From DTU032 sp964346175 (GTDB lineage Bacteria > Bacillota > Clostridia > Saccharofermentanales > DTU023): a stretch of DNA of 64,000 nt. The notes under the pieces are model-generated. The model saw only the letters and a list, made by a program, of their open reading frames with translations. It did not search any database and had not been told where the DNA came from. The stretch is from NCBI GenBank assembly GCA_964346175.1, contig CAYFTG010000003.1, forward strand, positions 1 to 64,000, read 5' to 3'. A program made the position numbers and the translations under genes. Numbering within the stretch: position 1 is the stretch's first letter; each line of letters starts with the position of its first letter. Below, piece by piece: positions 42,312-51,230 of this stretch.

Positions 42312-42386
42312 TGGCTGGGATGGCAGGATTTGAACCTGCGAATGCGGGAGTCAAAGTCCCGTGCCTTACCCCTTGGCTACACCCCA
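42312..42386 (-). tRNA. tRNA-Gln(TTG)
   Basis: Acceptor TGGGGTG / CATCCCA, anticodon loop CTTTGAC between CGGGA and TCCCG, T loop TTCAAAT, encoded GCCA. One base separates it from tRNA-Lys. Confidence 0.95.
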
Positions 42387-42397
42387 ATGCAAAAAAA

Positions 42398-42475
42398 TGG
42401 GGTGGAATATGGGAATCGAACCCACGACCTCCAGGGCCACAACCTGGCACTCTAACCAACTGAGCTAATTCCACC
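42398..42475 (-). tRNA. tRNA-His(GTG)
   Basis: Anticodon loop TTGTGGC between CCAGG and CCTGG. The extra 5' G (G-1) pairs with C73, the identity element of tRNA-His, and CCA is encoded. First gene of the cluster. Confidence 0.95.
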
Positions 42476-42500
42476 GTGCTTTTTCGCAAGCGCAAAAAGA

Positions 42501-42529
42501 ATTGTAGCAAGCTAATCATCAAGTGTCAA
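42501..42529 (-). promoter_or_regulatory. Predicted sigma-A promoter of the tRNA-His-Gln-Lys cluster
   Basis: Minus strand: perfect TTGACA and TACAAT with a 17-base spacer, 25 bases upstream of tRNA-His. No other element stands out up to 42667. Confidence 0.78.
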
Positions 42530-42667
42530 ATCGGTTTTTCAGCCGTAGCTATGAACTGTCAAACTGTTTAAATCTACACTGTTTAGATGTTAAGCTTAGT
42601 ATAAGACTTTAGCAGTATACCATTAATAATTAAATCTTGCTCCAAGCTGTTCAGAAGGAAACGAAAT

Positions 42668-43285
42668 ATGAAAAAGCATAATGACAAATCTGCACAGACA
42701 GAATCCGCTGATGCGAATAATGTGAAAAAAGAGAAATTGGCACAGACTGCATTGCAGGGAGAGAGAGTCAGCATTCGCAATCTCGAAGCTGGCGATTATC
42801 AAGCCTTAGCCGGGCTTTTTGCAGATGAGGATGTGCTTTACTTTTATCTTCCCGGTAAGCTACAGACCTATAAAGGTGATGAACTGGCAGAGCTCTTGGC
42901 TGATTGGAACGATTTAAATACATCTTTTGTCTTAACAGTATTACAGGATAATAAGCCTATCGGGCTGATCACTTGCGAGTCAGTAGATTTTGATATGGGA
43001 CATTTGGAGATCGGTATTGCCTTAATCAGTGCAGCCGAAAGGAGCAGGGGATTAGCTACTGAAGCGATGGGCTTGTTTATTGACTTCCTCTTTCAGGACT
43101 TGGGCTTGCACCGCATCAATGCCAGGATTATTGGCGGTAATGCTGCCTCAATCAAGCTTTTTCAACGTTTGGGCTTTGAACAAGAGGGCTTGCAGCGTGA
43201 ATATGTACGCCGTGGCTCTACTTACCTAGATATGAACTTATTCGGCTTGTTAAAAAGTGATTGGCAGCTTAAGAAGAGAAACTAA
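42668..43285 (+). CDS. GNAT acetyltransferase, RimJ/RimL-like
   Basis: 205 residues. After a charged 35-residue N-terminal tail comes a GNAT domain: VSIRNLEAGDYQALAGLFAD, a central beta strand IGLITCESVDFDMGHLEIGIALI, the acetyl-CoA loop ERSRGLATEAMGLFIDFLF, then HRINARIIGGNAASIKLFQRLGFEQEG. The pattern N-x-x-S-I-x-L-x-x-x-L-G-F is typical of RimJ/RimL-type Nalpha-acetyltransferases. Substrate unknown. AAGGAA precedes the start. It is single, 192 bases downstream of the tRNA-His start on the opposite strand. Confidence 0.87.
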   Translation: MKKHNDKSAQTESADANNVKKEKLAQTALQGERVSIRNLEAGDYQALAGLFADEDVLYFYLPGKLQTYKGDELAELLADWNDLNTSFVLTVLQDNKPIGLITCESVDFDMGHLEIGIALISAAERSRGLATEAMGLFIDFLFQDLGLHRINARIIGGNAASIKLFQRLGFEQEGLQREYVRRGSTYLDMNLFGLLKSDWQLKKRN

Positions 43286-43395
43286 GCTAAACATGGTAGA
43301 ATAAGCGCCGAAGCAATTTTATTGTCCACTATTTAATTAATAGCGGGATTGAAAGGATAGACACCAAATACACTTGGTGACAACTGGTACACGAT

Positions 43396-44802
43396 ATGAT
43401 CCGATCTACTTTGACGGCTCATTTAGCCGAACGTGATCGCAAGGAGCTAACTTTACAACTTAATGACCGTGATATTGGCTTGTTGGCTACGCATAGACAA
43501 CAGCATTATGTTGCTTCAGGTAATCGTCGTGTTCAGTTGATTGCAGGAATACTGACTGACAAAGATGATCCTGTTGCCATTCATGATACCCGTGTGCAAT
43601 TGCGTCAATGGCAATTGGCTTTTCGCAATCTCCAGATACAGGGCTTGTCCCGCTTTATGCAGGAAGAAATGGATACGGAACTGGAAGCTGATTTTCTTTT
43701 TCTAATGACAGCGGAGATTGTTATTGTTTTTTGCCAGAAGAATTTAGGAGTGTACCTGCATCGTGGCGAACGAATTTATCGCCAGCAGCCGACACTGCCG
43801 CCGCGAATCAATATTTCTGATTCCATCCGCGCACTTGATTTTTATGCCTTCAGGCCACGGGAAAATGACAATTTTCTTATTATTGATCCTGAGTTCATCG
43901 ATCTCTTCATGGTCGAAGAATTGGAAGAGCTTTTTGGCGATATGCGTCAGCTAAATGTTTCGATGGCGGAACTAAGCAGCCTAGCCTCCCAGTCGGCTTA
44001 TGCACAAGATACAACCTGGTTTTCTGTACACGTACAACGTATTGATACCGGCCAACTAAGTGATTACAAGCAGACTAACTACGGTCAGTCTCAATATGAT
44101 TACTCGGACTTCTTACATTCTTTCCGCCGCTCGAAGGTGGTACCTCTTAGGGACGGCAATCTGCGGATCTTACCTCCTGAGCTGGAAATGCAAAGACAGG
44201 CCAGATCGTTTGAAAAGAATCAGCCCAAGGCCCCGAAATTCGTTTCAAGTTTTGGTGAAGAGAAGAACGGTTTACCTAGGCGGAGAGCTAAAGAGCGTGA
44301 GCAGTATCCTTCAGCTGCACGTACTCAAGATGAAAACCCGCCCGATCCGGGTGTGGTTGACCGCATTAAAATGTGGAATGCTAATGGGATTAAAGAATTT
44401 TTCAAGAGATTCTTTTATCGCATTACTCATTTGTTCGAAAACTCACGTGGGCTCTCCCTGCTGACTTTTGTCGCTATTCTTTTGATAGCGCTCTTGCTCT
44501 TGGTTTGGGGAGTGACCAGTCTAGGCGGATCTGATCCCGAGGAAACAGAAAAGACTGAAAACACTAGTGAACCGAGTAGTACGTTAGATCCGAATGCCAC
44601 GATTTTTGAGATTGAGGTTGAGGTGAGGGCGAACAGCTTGCAGGTAATGTCAACTCCCGGGGGTAGTGATCTTATAGCAACTTTGCAAAGGGGAGACAAA
44701 GTGTATCAAACCAATCATCCCGATGATGGTTGGGTAAGGGTGCGTCTACCGGACGGTCGGCAAGGTTATGTTCTGGAACCGTTGTTGTTTCCTGAGGAAT
44801 AA
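43396..44802 (+). CDS. Membrane protein with degenerate PP2C-like N-terminal region and extracytoplasmic SH3 domain
   Basis: 468 residues. One transmembrane helix at about 357-379 splits a 355-residue cytoplasmic part from a C-terminal SH3b domain (about 403-465; VMSTPGGSDLIATLQRGDKVYQTN, GWVRVRLPDGRQGYV). The cytoplasmic part may be a decayed PP2C fold: FLMTAEIVIVFCQKNLGVYLHRGERIYRQQ recalls the 'nvGDSraYLyR' strand pair and YAQDTTWFSVHVQRID recalls the final 'DNxT' strand. No DGMGG is left. This is inference. The start ATG has no evident ribosome binding site. The region from about 270 to 330 is a charged, low-complexity linker. Confidence 0.6.
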   Translation: MIRSTLTAHLAERDRKELTLQLNDRDIGLLATHRQQHYVASGNRRVQLIAGILTDKDDPVAIHDTRVQLRQWQLAFRNLQIQGLSRFMQEEMDTELEADFLFLMTAEIVIVFCQKNLGVYLHRGERIYRQQPTLPPRINISDSIRALDFYAFRPRENDNFLIIDPEFIDLFMVEELEELFGDMRQLNVSMAELSSLASQSAYAQDTTWFSVHVQRIDTGQLSDYKQTNYGQSQYDYSDFLHSFRRSKVVPLRDGNLRILPPELEMQRQARSFEKNQPKAPKFVSSFGEEKNGLPRRRAKEREQYPSAARTQDENPPDPGVVDRIKMWNANGIKEFFKRFFYRITHLFENSRGLSLLTFVAILLIALLLLVWGVTSLGGSDPEETEKTENTSEPSSTLDPNATIFEIEVEVRANSLQVMSTPGGSDLIATLQRGDKVYQTNHPDDGWVRVRLPDGRQGYVLEPLLFPEE

Positions 44803-44833
44803 AAAACCCCTAAAACTACTGTTTTGAGGGGTT
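44800..44833 (-). terminator. Intrinsic terminator of the tRNA-Gly-Arg pair, overlapping the SH3 gene's end
   Basis: Minus strand: AACCCCTCAAAAC / GTTTTAGGGGTT (one bulge, AGTA loop) followed by TTTTATT, six bases after the tRNA-Arg CCA. It may also end the SH3-protein transcript on the plus strand, although no T-run follows there. Confidence 0.85.
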
Positions 44834-44839
44834 ACTTGG

Positions 44840-44916
44840 TGGCGAGCATAGCAGGACTCGAACCTGCGACCCACAGCTTAGAAGGCTGTTGCTCTATCCA
44901 ACTGAGCTATATGCCC
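44840..44916 (-). tRNA. tRNA-Arg(TCT)
   Basis: Acceptor GGGCATA / TATGCTC (one wobble), anticodon loop CTTCTAA between ACAGC and GCTGT, T loop TTCGAGT, encoded GCCA. Confidence 0.95.
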
Positions 44917-44926
44917 AAGAAAAAAA

Positions 44927-45000
44927 TGGAGCGGGTGAAGGGAATCGAACCCTCACGATCAGCTTGGAAGGCTGATGTTCTGCCACTAAACTACACCCGC
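44927..45000 (-). tRNA. tRNA-Gly(TCC)
   Basis: Acceptor GCGGGTG / CACCCGC, anticodon loop CTTCCAA between TCAGC and GCTGA, T loop TTCGATT, encoded TCCA. First of the Gly-Arg pair. Confidence 0.95.
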
Positions 45001-45020
45001 GTTTGATGCGAACAGTCGCT

Positions 45021-45049
45021 ATTTTACCTGAGCTATTGCTTTTTGTAAA
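45021..45049 (-). promoter_or_regulatory. Predicted sigma-A promoter of the tRNA-Gly-Arg pair
   Basis: Minus strand: TTTACA and TAAAAT with a 17-base spacer, 20 bases upstream of tRNA-Gly. It lies in the leader of the divergent topoisomerase gene. Confidence 0.65.
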
Positions 45050-45122
45050 GCTCAGAAGTAAATTTCCATGCTTGAGTTTTAAATCTGAACATGACAAAAT
45101 TATTGCGGAGGATGAAAAGTAC

Positions 45123-47102
45123 ATGACACAACACTATAACAATGAGAGTATTTCCTCTTTGAAGGGAGCGGACAGAGTTCGTCTGCGTCCTAGTGTAATT
45201 TTTGGATCTGATGACTTGCGTGGTGCTCAGCAAGCCTTCTTTGAGATATTGTCCAACTCCATCGACGAAGCTCGTGCCGGCTATGGCGATCTTATTTCCA
45301 TCACCCGCTTTAAAGATTATTCCATCTTGGTTGAAGACCACGGTCGCGGTATACCTTTGGACTACAATCAGAAAGAGGAACGCTATAACTGGGAGCTGGT
45401 TTATTGTGAATTATATGCCGGCGGCAAGTATAAGACTAACCTAGGAGAAAACTATGAATACAGTCTGGGCTTGAATGGTCTGGGAGCTTGCGCTACACAA
45501 TATGCTTCGCGCTTTTTCGACGTTGAAGTTACTCGTGACGGCTTTGTTTACGAGCTGCATTTCGAACGCGGAGAAAATGTCGGAGGTCTCAAGAAGACGG
45601 AGACTAAGTCGCGACGCACCGGAACAAAGCAGCACTTTTTACTTGACTATGATGTTTTGACAGATATTAAAATTCCTACAGAGTTTTTCTTGGAGACACT
45701 CAAACAGCAGGCGATAGTAAATAGCGGAATAGTTTTTGAGTTTAAGGACGAAATTAGTGGGGAAGAGGTCCAGTACTCGTACCCTGACGGCATCTTGGCT
45801 TATGTTAGAGAAATTAATCAGGAACAAGGCAGATTGAGTGAATCCTTTTCTTTCAAAGGCGAGGGCAAGGGTAGAGATCGCTCCGACAGGGATGAGTACC
45901 GCGTCAACGCGACCGTCGCTTTCGCTTTTAATAACGAAAGTAATCTCTTGTCCTACTACCATAACTCTTCGCCACTTGAGTATGGTGGCTCTCCTGATCG
46001 CGCTGTTCGTTCAGCCTTTGTTTCTGTCTTCGACGATTGGCTCAAACAGGAAAACAAGTATAAGAGCAATGAGAGCAAGATCAGTTTTGCAGATATTGAG
46101 GACAGCTTGATACTTGTTACCAGCTCTTTTTCTACTATTACCAGCTATGAGAACCAAACCAAGCGCTCGATTAACAATCGCTACATTCAGCGCTTTTTGA
46201 CGGAATTAATCCGCAACAAATTAACTATCTGGTTTATTGAACACCGGGAAGCAGGCTTACGTGTGCTGGATCAAGTTTTAATCAATAAACGTAGCCGCGA
46301 AAAAGCTGAAAAAATGCGCATCAGTGTCAAAAAGAATCTAATGACATCCATGGATTTCACAAACAAACCGCGTTTGTTCGTTGACTGTCGCTCGCAGGAC
46401 GTTAACGAACGTGAGCTATATATCGTAGAGGGCAACTCAGCTCTTGGATCTGTAAAAATGGCACGCAACGCTGATTTCCAGGCAGTAATTCCGGTAAGGG
46501 GCAAAATCCTTAATTGCCTTAAAGCAGATATTCGTTCCATCTTGAACAGCGACATCATCATGGATCTGATTAAAGTATTAGGTTGTGGTGTTGATCTCGG
46601 CAATAAACAGGTGAAAAACGTTGCTCAATTTGATATCTCACGGCTGCGCTGGAATAAAGTAATCATCTGTACCGATGCCGACGTAGACGGCTTTCAGATT
46701 CGTACTCTGATCTTAGCTATGTTTTTCAGGATAATGCCGCAGCTGCTGAAAGAGCATAAAATATTTATCGCCGAGTCCCCTTTATTTGAAATAACACACA
46801 ATAAAGGCAGTTTGGAAACAACCCATTTCGCCTATACCGATCGTGAAAAGGATCGAATTGTAACGGAGCTTGACAGCGGGAAGGTGCACATCCAACGCTC
46901 CAAAGGCTTAGGCGAGAATGAGCCGGAAATGATGTGGCAGACAACAATGAATCCGGAAACCCGACGTTTAATTGAAGTTGTGCCTGAAAGCAAGGATGTT
47001 GCTGAAGAGACTTTCGAACTACTTTTGGGTAGAAGTGTAGTTGAGAGGCGTGCTTATATAGAAAATCACGGCCACGAATACGTAGATATGCTGGACATTT
47101 AG
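45123..47102 (+). CDS. Type IIA topoisomerase ATPase subunit (ParE/GyrB-like)
   Basis: 659 residues. GHKL ATPase domain (ILSNSIDEARAGYGD with the Asn/Glu pair, VEDHGRGIP, LGLNGLGACATQY) and a TOPRIM domain (YIVEGNSALGSVKMARN, with DADVDGFQIRTLIL for the metal Asp pair). The C-terminal RSKGLGENEPEMMWQTTMNP is conserved. The EGDSAGG motif is altered to EGNSALG. The ATG 45123 with upstream GGAGG is chosen over an in-frame ATG at 45003. The A subunit follows after 9 bases. Whether the pair is a gyrase or a topoisomerase IV cannot be told here. Confidence 0.9.
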   Translation: MTQHYNNESISSLKGADRVRLRPSVIFGSDDLRGAQQAFFEILSNSIDEARAGYGDLISITRFKDYSILVEDHGRGIPLDYNQKEERYNWELVYCELYAGGKYKTNLGENYEYSLGLNGLGACATQYASRFFDVEVTRDGFVYELHFERGENVGGLKKTETKSRRTGTKQHFLLDYDVLTDIKIPTEFFLETLKQQAIVNSGIVFEFKDEISGEEVQYSYPDGILAYVREINQEQGRLSESFSFKGEGKGRDRSDRDEYRVNATVAFAFNNESNLLSYYHNSSPLEYGGSPDRAVRSAFVSVFDDWLKQENKYKSNESKISFADIEDSLILVTSSFSTITSYENQTKRSINNRYIQRFLTELIRNKLTIWFIEHREAGLRVLDQVLINKRSREKAEKMRISVKKNLMTSMDFTNKPRLFVDCRSQDVNERELYIVEGNSALGSVKMARNADFQAVIPVRGKILNCLKADIRSILNSDIIMDLIKVLGCGVDLGNKQVKNVAQFDISRLRWNKVIICTDADVDGFQIRTLILAMFFRIMPQLLKEHKIFIAESPLFEITHNKGSLETTHFAYTDREKDRIVTELDSGKVHIQRSKGLGENEPEMMWQTTMNPETRRLIEVVPESKDVAEETFELLLGRSVVERRAYIENHGHEYVDMLDI

Positions 47103-47111
47103 GAGCAGTTA

Positions 47112-49343
47112 ATGACGCAAGACGAGAATCTAATCATAGAAAAGACAGAGACAGCAGCAGTTATACCTGTAACTGTCTCTAACACGCTTTATGACAACTA
47201 TATGCCCTACGCCATGAGCGTAATTGTTTCTCGGGCTATACCTGAAATTGACGGCTTTAAGCCGGCACATAGAAAATTACTTTACACAATGTATAAGATG
47301 GGACTTATGTCCGGTCCACGCTCCAAGTCAGCAGACATCGTCGGCCAGACGATGCAGCTTAACCCTCACGGCGACCAAGCTATCTACGAGACCATGGTAC
47401 GCCTGACGCGAGGAAATGGCACCTTGTTGCATCCCTGGATCGATTCTAAGGGCAACTTCGGCAGTGTTACGTCAAGAGACATGCAGTATGCTGCTTCGCG
47501 TTACACTGAGGCGCGTCTCGACCCTTCTTGCATTACTATTTTCGACGGTTTGGATCGTAACGCTGTTGATATGATCGACAACTATTCCGGAACTATGAAG
47601 GAACCTAGACTCTTACCGGCACAATTTCCCACCATACTGGTAAACAGCAATCAGGGTATAGCCGTAGGTATGGCGAGTAATATTTGTTCCTTTAATTTGC
47701 GCGAAGTCTGCAACGCTACGATCGCTTTCTTAAAAGATCCCAAAACAGATTTATTGGAGCACATGCCTGCTCCGGATTTCTCAACAGCTGCTGAAATTAT
47801 TTATGATCAAGATGTCATGCGCGAGATTTACGAAAGCGGCCGCGGATCATTCAAAATTAGAGGCACTGCCGAAATAAATCGCAAAGACAGAACCATAGAG
47901 ATCAGGGAGATTCCATATACCACAACGATTGAGACCATCATTGACGATATCTCTGAACAGATAAAGAAGAACCGTTTGCAGGACATTACTAACGTGCGCG
48001 ATGAAACAGACCTGAATGGCTTGTGCATCAGCATTGAATATAAGAGCACAGCAGACCCGGACGTTCTATTACATAAGCTCTACGAAAGCACTTCACTTGA
48101 ACATTATTTTTCTTGCAATTTCAACATTTTAATTGATAATAAACCCCGTGTCATGGGTGTCCGAGAAATCCTGGACGAGTGGGTCAAATGGCGCATGTCT
48201 TGCATTAAGCGCGAGACGAATTATTCTCTAGAAAAAAAGCGAGAGCGTTTACATCTCTTGCGGGGGCTAGAGGCGATACTCCTCGATATTGACCTGGCCA
48301 TCCAGGTTATTCGCAATACCGAGAAAGAACGCGATGTCATTCCGCGCTTGATGAAGGCTTTTTCTATTGATCAGCTGCAGGCAGAGTTGGTAGCGGAGAT
48401 CAAACTCCGCAATCTCAACCGCGAACACATAATCCGCCGACTTGATGATATTAAAAAGTTATTGGCCGAGATCGAAGATCTAGAAAAGTTGGAAAGCAGC
48501 GCCAAACGGCAGCGTAAACTCATAGCAGACCAGCTGAAAGCTATTGCCACAAAGTATGGCCGTGAACGTCTGACGCGCCTAGTTGATCCTGAAGACATAG
48601 AAGTCCCGGAAATCACGGAACTCATTCCGGACTACAATATTCGTATTTTCTTGACTGAAGAAGGCTACTTCAAAAAATTGGCTTTAACTTCATTGCGAGG
48701 AAATTTTGAGCTCAATCTCAAGGAGAATGACCGCATCATAATAGAGGAAGAGGCGACTAATCAGTCCGAGCTTATTTTCCTGACCAATAAAGCGAATGCC
48801 TACAAAATGATGGCTTGGGAAATTGAAGACTCACGACCCTCTTTGTTAGGTGAGTACACGCCCAACCTTTTGGACTTGGAGGATGGTGAGTACGTTGTGT
48901 GCGTGCATGCCGCCATTGAGCCTTTCGAAGGTGAGTTTATCGCTATCTTCGCTAACGGTAAGGGCGTACGCTTTGATGCCCATCATTTCGAAACAAAACA
49001 AAACCGCAGGAAGCTGATTAACGCTTTCAGCGATGCATCAGAGGTTAGGCTTATTCGCTACCGTCCACCAGAAGAAGATCCCAGCTTCGCACTGCAGACA
49101 GAAAAAGGCAAAATGCTGATTTTTGACAGCTCACAACTTACCTATAAAAAGACTAGGTCTGCGCAAGGTGCTGCTATTATCCGCGGTGCTAAAAAAGATC
49201 CGATTGTCAAAGTCGTTCCTTTCGAACAGATAAAGAACGAAATCGAGGAGGAAGAATACTATCGCGTCCAGAATCTCCCCGGATCCGGTCGCTATATCAA
49301 AGAGAAAACTCTGGAAGGTCGTCAGCTCAGCCTGCTTGAATAA
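47112..49343 (+). CDS. Type IIA topoisomerase cleavage subunit (ParC/GyrA-like)
   Basis: 743 residues, shorter than GyrA, with the N-terminal breakage-reunion domain and a reduced C terminus. The catalytic Tyr is Y131 (AASRYTEARL). The quinolone-determining stretch reads NPHGDQAIYETMV, where E. coli GyrA S83 and D87 correspond to Q89 and E93. Downstream segments such as QFPTILVNSNQGIAVGMASNI are conserved. The C-terminal third lacks a clear GyrA-box (QRRGGKG), which favours topoisomerase IV or a divergent gyrase. The gene sits 9 bases after the B subunit and a NodB-like gene follows after 2 bases. Confidence 0.9.
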   Translation: MTQDENLIIEKTETAAVIPVTVSNTLYDNYMPYAMSVIVSRAIPEIDGFKPAHRKLLYTMYKMGLMSGPRSKSADIVGQTMQLNPHGDQAIYETMVRLTRGNGTLLHPWIDSKGNFGSVTSRDMQYAASRYTEARLDPSCITIFDGLDRNAVDMIDNYSGTMKEPRLLPAQFPTILVNSNQGIAVGMASNICSFNLREVCNATIAFLKDPKTDLLEHMPAPDFSTAAEIIYDQDVMREIYESGRGSFKIRGTAEINRKDRTIEIREIPYTTTIETIIDDISEQIKKNRLQDITNVRDETDLNGLCISIEYKSTADPDVLLHKLYESTSLEHYFSCNFNILIDNKPRVMGVREILDEWVKWRMSCIKRETNYSLEKKRERLHLLRGLEAILLDIDLAIQVIRNTEKERDVIPRLMKAFSIDQLQAELVAEIKLRNLNREHIIRRLDDIKKLLAEIEDLEKLESSAKRQRKLIADQLKAIATKYGRERLTRLVDPEDIEVPEITELIPDYNIRIFLTEEGYFKKLALTSLRGNFELNLKENDRIIIEEEATNQSELIFLTNKANAYKMMAWEIEDSRPSLLGEYTPNLLDLEDGEYVVCVHAAIEPFEGEFIAIFANGKGVRFDAHHFETKQNRRKLINAFSDASEVRLIRYRPPEEDPSFALQTEKGKMLIFDSSQLTYKKTRSAQGAAIIRGAKKDPIVKVVPFEQIKNEIEEEEYYRVQNLPGSGRYIKEKTLEGRQLSLLE

Positions 49344-49345
49344 TT

Positions 49346-51223
49346 ATGGATGGATTAAACTTCTCTTCCAGCTTTAATAGACGTCGAAAAAGAAAAGCCC
49401 TTCTGTTAGCTAGCGTCATAGTACTAATGCTTGCATTATTGCTTTTTTTTCTGCTCCGCAATAGGCAAGCAAACGCAGATTTGAAAGCTGCTTATGAAAA
49501 GGCTTCAGTCCAGGCTGATTTCGATGAAATTCTTGCTATTCACGCAGAGGCACAAATCATTATTGCAGATTCTTCAGACAAAAACTCCGAGTCTGAGTCC
49601 GCCTTGCTGGCAGAAACAGTACGACTGCGAGACAAAATAGAAGCAGAACTGGCAGAATTCACGCAGAGTCGGATTGAATCCGTAAAAGGTGGCCATTCTT
49701 TGTCTGAAGAAGATGTAGAGAAGCTCTCCCTCAGCATGACGATCGTCGGTGATAGTAGTCTGGAGCAAGTTGACCTTGTGCTTCAAGATTATCTATTGGA
49801 TGTCATTAGCGAGGCTGAGTATAAGCATTTTCTGGAAACACTTTATCCTGTCCAAGGATTCCAGCGTTTTCTACAAGAGCAAGTAAGTGATTTTTATACG
49901 ATAAGAGATTTCAAAGCAAAACTCGCACCGGCATGTCAACTCCTACTGGAGGCCGAATATATTGAGGCGGCGAACGGCTTTGCAGAGCTAAAGGGCACAG
50001 ATTATGCACAGATCAGGGCAGTGGATCGGATCTTGGACGATCTCAGAGCTGAGTCATTAGATCACCTCTTCGCTTTACACATGCCGGAAATTGAACGTTT
50101 AATGGAGTCCGGCAGATCTTACGATGCTGACTTGATTATTGAATCTATCATTGATTACTTGCCTGATAGAGCGGCATTGACAGAGGCCAAGGCGGCTAAT
50201 GATAAGCTACTGCCGGCCAGTGTTGTTAATTGGAGCAATCCGATAGATGCTATCTCTGTAAAGCCGTTGATTGCGGATCCAGACCGCGCTTTTGATAATG
50301 ATCGCTACTCAGAAATGGCGAATAAAGAATTGCTGACAACAGCTGAGTTTCGTCTGCTCTTAGAAGTCCTGTATCAAAACGACTATGTTTTAGTTCATGC
50401 AAATGAAATTGTGGATGAAGACGGCAAACTACAGTCTATAATAGCTCCTGCCGGCAAAAAACCTCTATTGCTCTTTCTGGATGAGTTCTATTTCACACCG
50501 GAGAGAATTGAAAGCGGAGTTTGTGCCAGGCTTGATTTGAATGCTAAGCAGGAAGTAGTTGGTGTTGTCCAAGATCGCATGGGTGGGGAAGAGTTTAGCG
50601 ACAATGCTACAGCTATCAACGTGTTGGAGAACTTTCTGCAAGAACATCCGGATTTTTCCTTTAACGGGGCCAAAGGTGTCATTGTCTTGTCCGGAATAGA
50701 CGGCCTCTTAGGTTATCCCTTGCTTCCGGAGCAGTCGGCTCGTCAGCAACAACAAGCTCAAAACACCGGCCTTGAGTTCCAACAAAATACTCTCGCTAAT
50801 TTGGATGCCAATCGGGAAACGCTGACTAAGATTTTTACTGCTCTTAGGGAGAGACAATGGCTCTTTGCTTCGCAATCATACGGCAGGCTGTCTATACCTG
50901 ATTACAGTCTAGATGCTATCAGCGCTGACACTGAGCGGATGCATGATCTGACTGTCGAATTATGTGGACCCCTAGAGATCTTCTCCTTCACCGGGGGGAA
51001 TCACGCGGAAGGGCAGCACATGCTGACAAAGCACTTAGCAGAATCCGGTTTCCGCTTGCAGTCAGGCTCCGCAGCACCTTACGCGTACACCATTCAAAAA
51101 AATGCTTATGTCTATCTGGACAAACAGCAGATAACGGCTGACAAACTCCGTTATCCGCTGTCTGATGCTGTATCAAAATTGGTGGCAGATAGACAAATAA
51201 TCACTGAGACTAAGCGTCCCTAA
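49346..51223 (+). CDS. Membrane-anchored extracytoplasmic protein with degenerate polysaccharide-deacetylase (NodB-like) domain
   Basis: 625 residues. A basic start and one transmembrane helix (about 17-38) place most of the protein outside. Residues about 40-310 are largely helical without a known domain. Residues about 330-620 follow the layout of membrane NodB-like proteins: YQNDYVLVHANEIV, then KPLLLFLDEFYF in place of the TFDDG metal site, and QWLFASQSYGRL in place of the HSYxH histidines. The metal-binding Asp/His residues appear lost, so catalysis is doubtful. It begins two bases after the topoisomerase A subunit, an odd operon partner. The last ~60 residues match nothing I know. Confidence 0.6.
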   Translation: MDGLNFSSSFNRRRKRKALLLASVIVLMLALLLFFLLRNRQANADLKAAYEKASVQADFDEILAIHAEAQIIIADSSDKNSESESALLAETVRLRDKIEAELAEFTQSRIESVKGGHSLSEEDVEKLSLSMTIVGDSSLEQVDLVLQDYLLDVISEAEYKHFLETLYPVQGFQRFLQEQVSDFYTIRDFKAKLAPACQLLLEAEYIEAANGFAELKGTDYAQIRAVDRILDDLRAESLDHLFALHMPEIERLMESGRSYDADLIIESIIDYLPDRAALTEAKAANDKLLPASVVNWSNPIDAISVKPLIADPDRAFDNDRYSEMANKELLTTAEFRLLLEVLYQNDYVLVHANEIVDEDGKLQSIIAPAGKKPLLLFLDEFYFTPERIESGVCARLDLNAKQEVVGVVQDRMGGEEFSDNATAINVLENFLQEHPDFSFNGAKGVIVLSGIDGLLGYPLLPEQSARQQQQAQNTGLEFQQNTLANLDANRETLTKIFTALRERQWLFASQSYGRLSIPDYSLDAISADTERMHDLTVELCGPLEIFSFTGGNHAEGQHMLTKHLAESGFRLQSGSAAPYAYTIQKNAYVYLDKQQITADKLRYPLSDAVSKLVADRQIITETKRP

Positions 51224-51230
51224 GTTAAGA

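Noticed and set aside
43286..43395. A promoter or riboswitch in front of the SH3 membrane protein
   Set aside because: No -35/-10 pair with good spacing and no recognisable aptamer.
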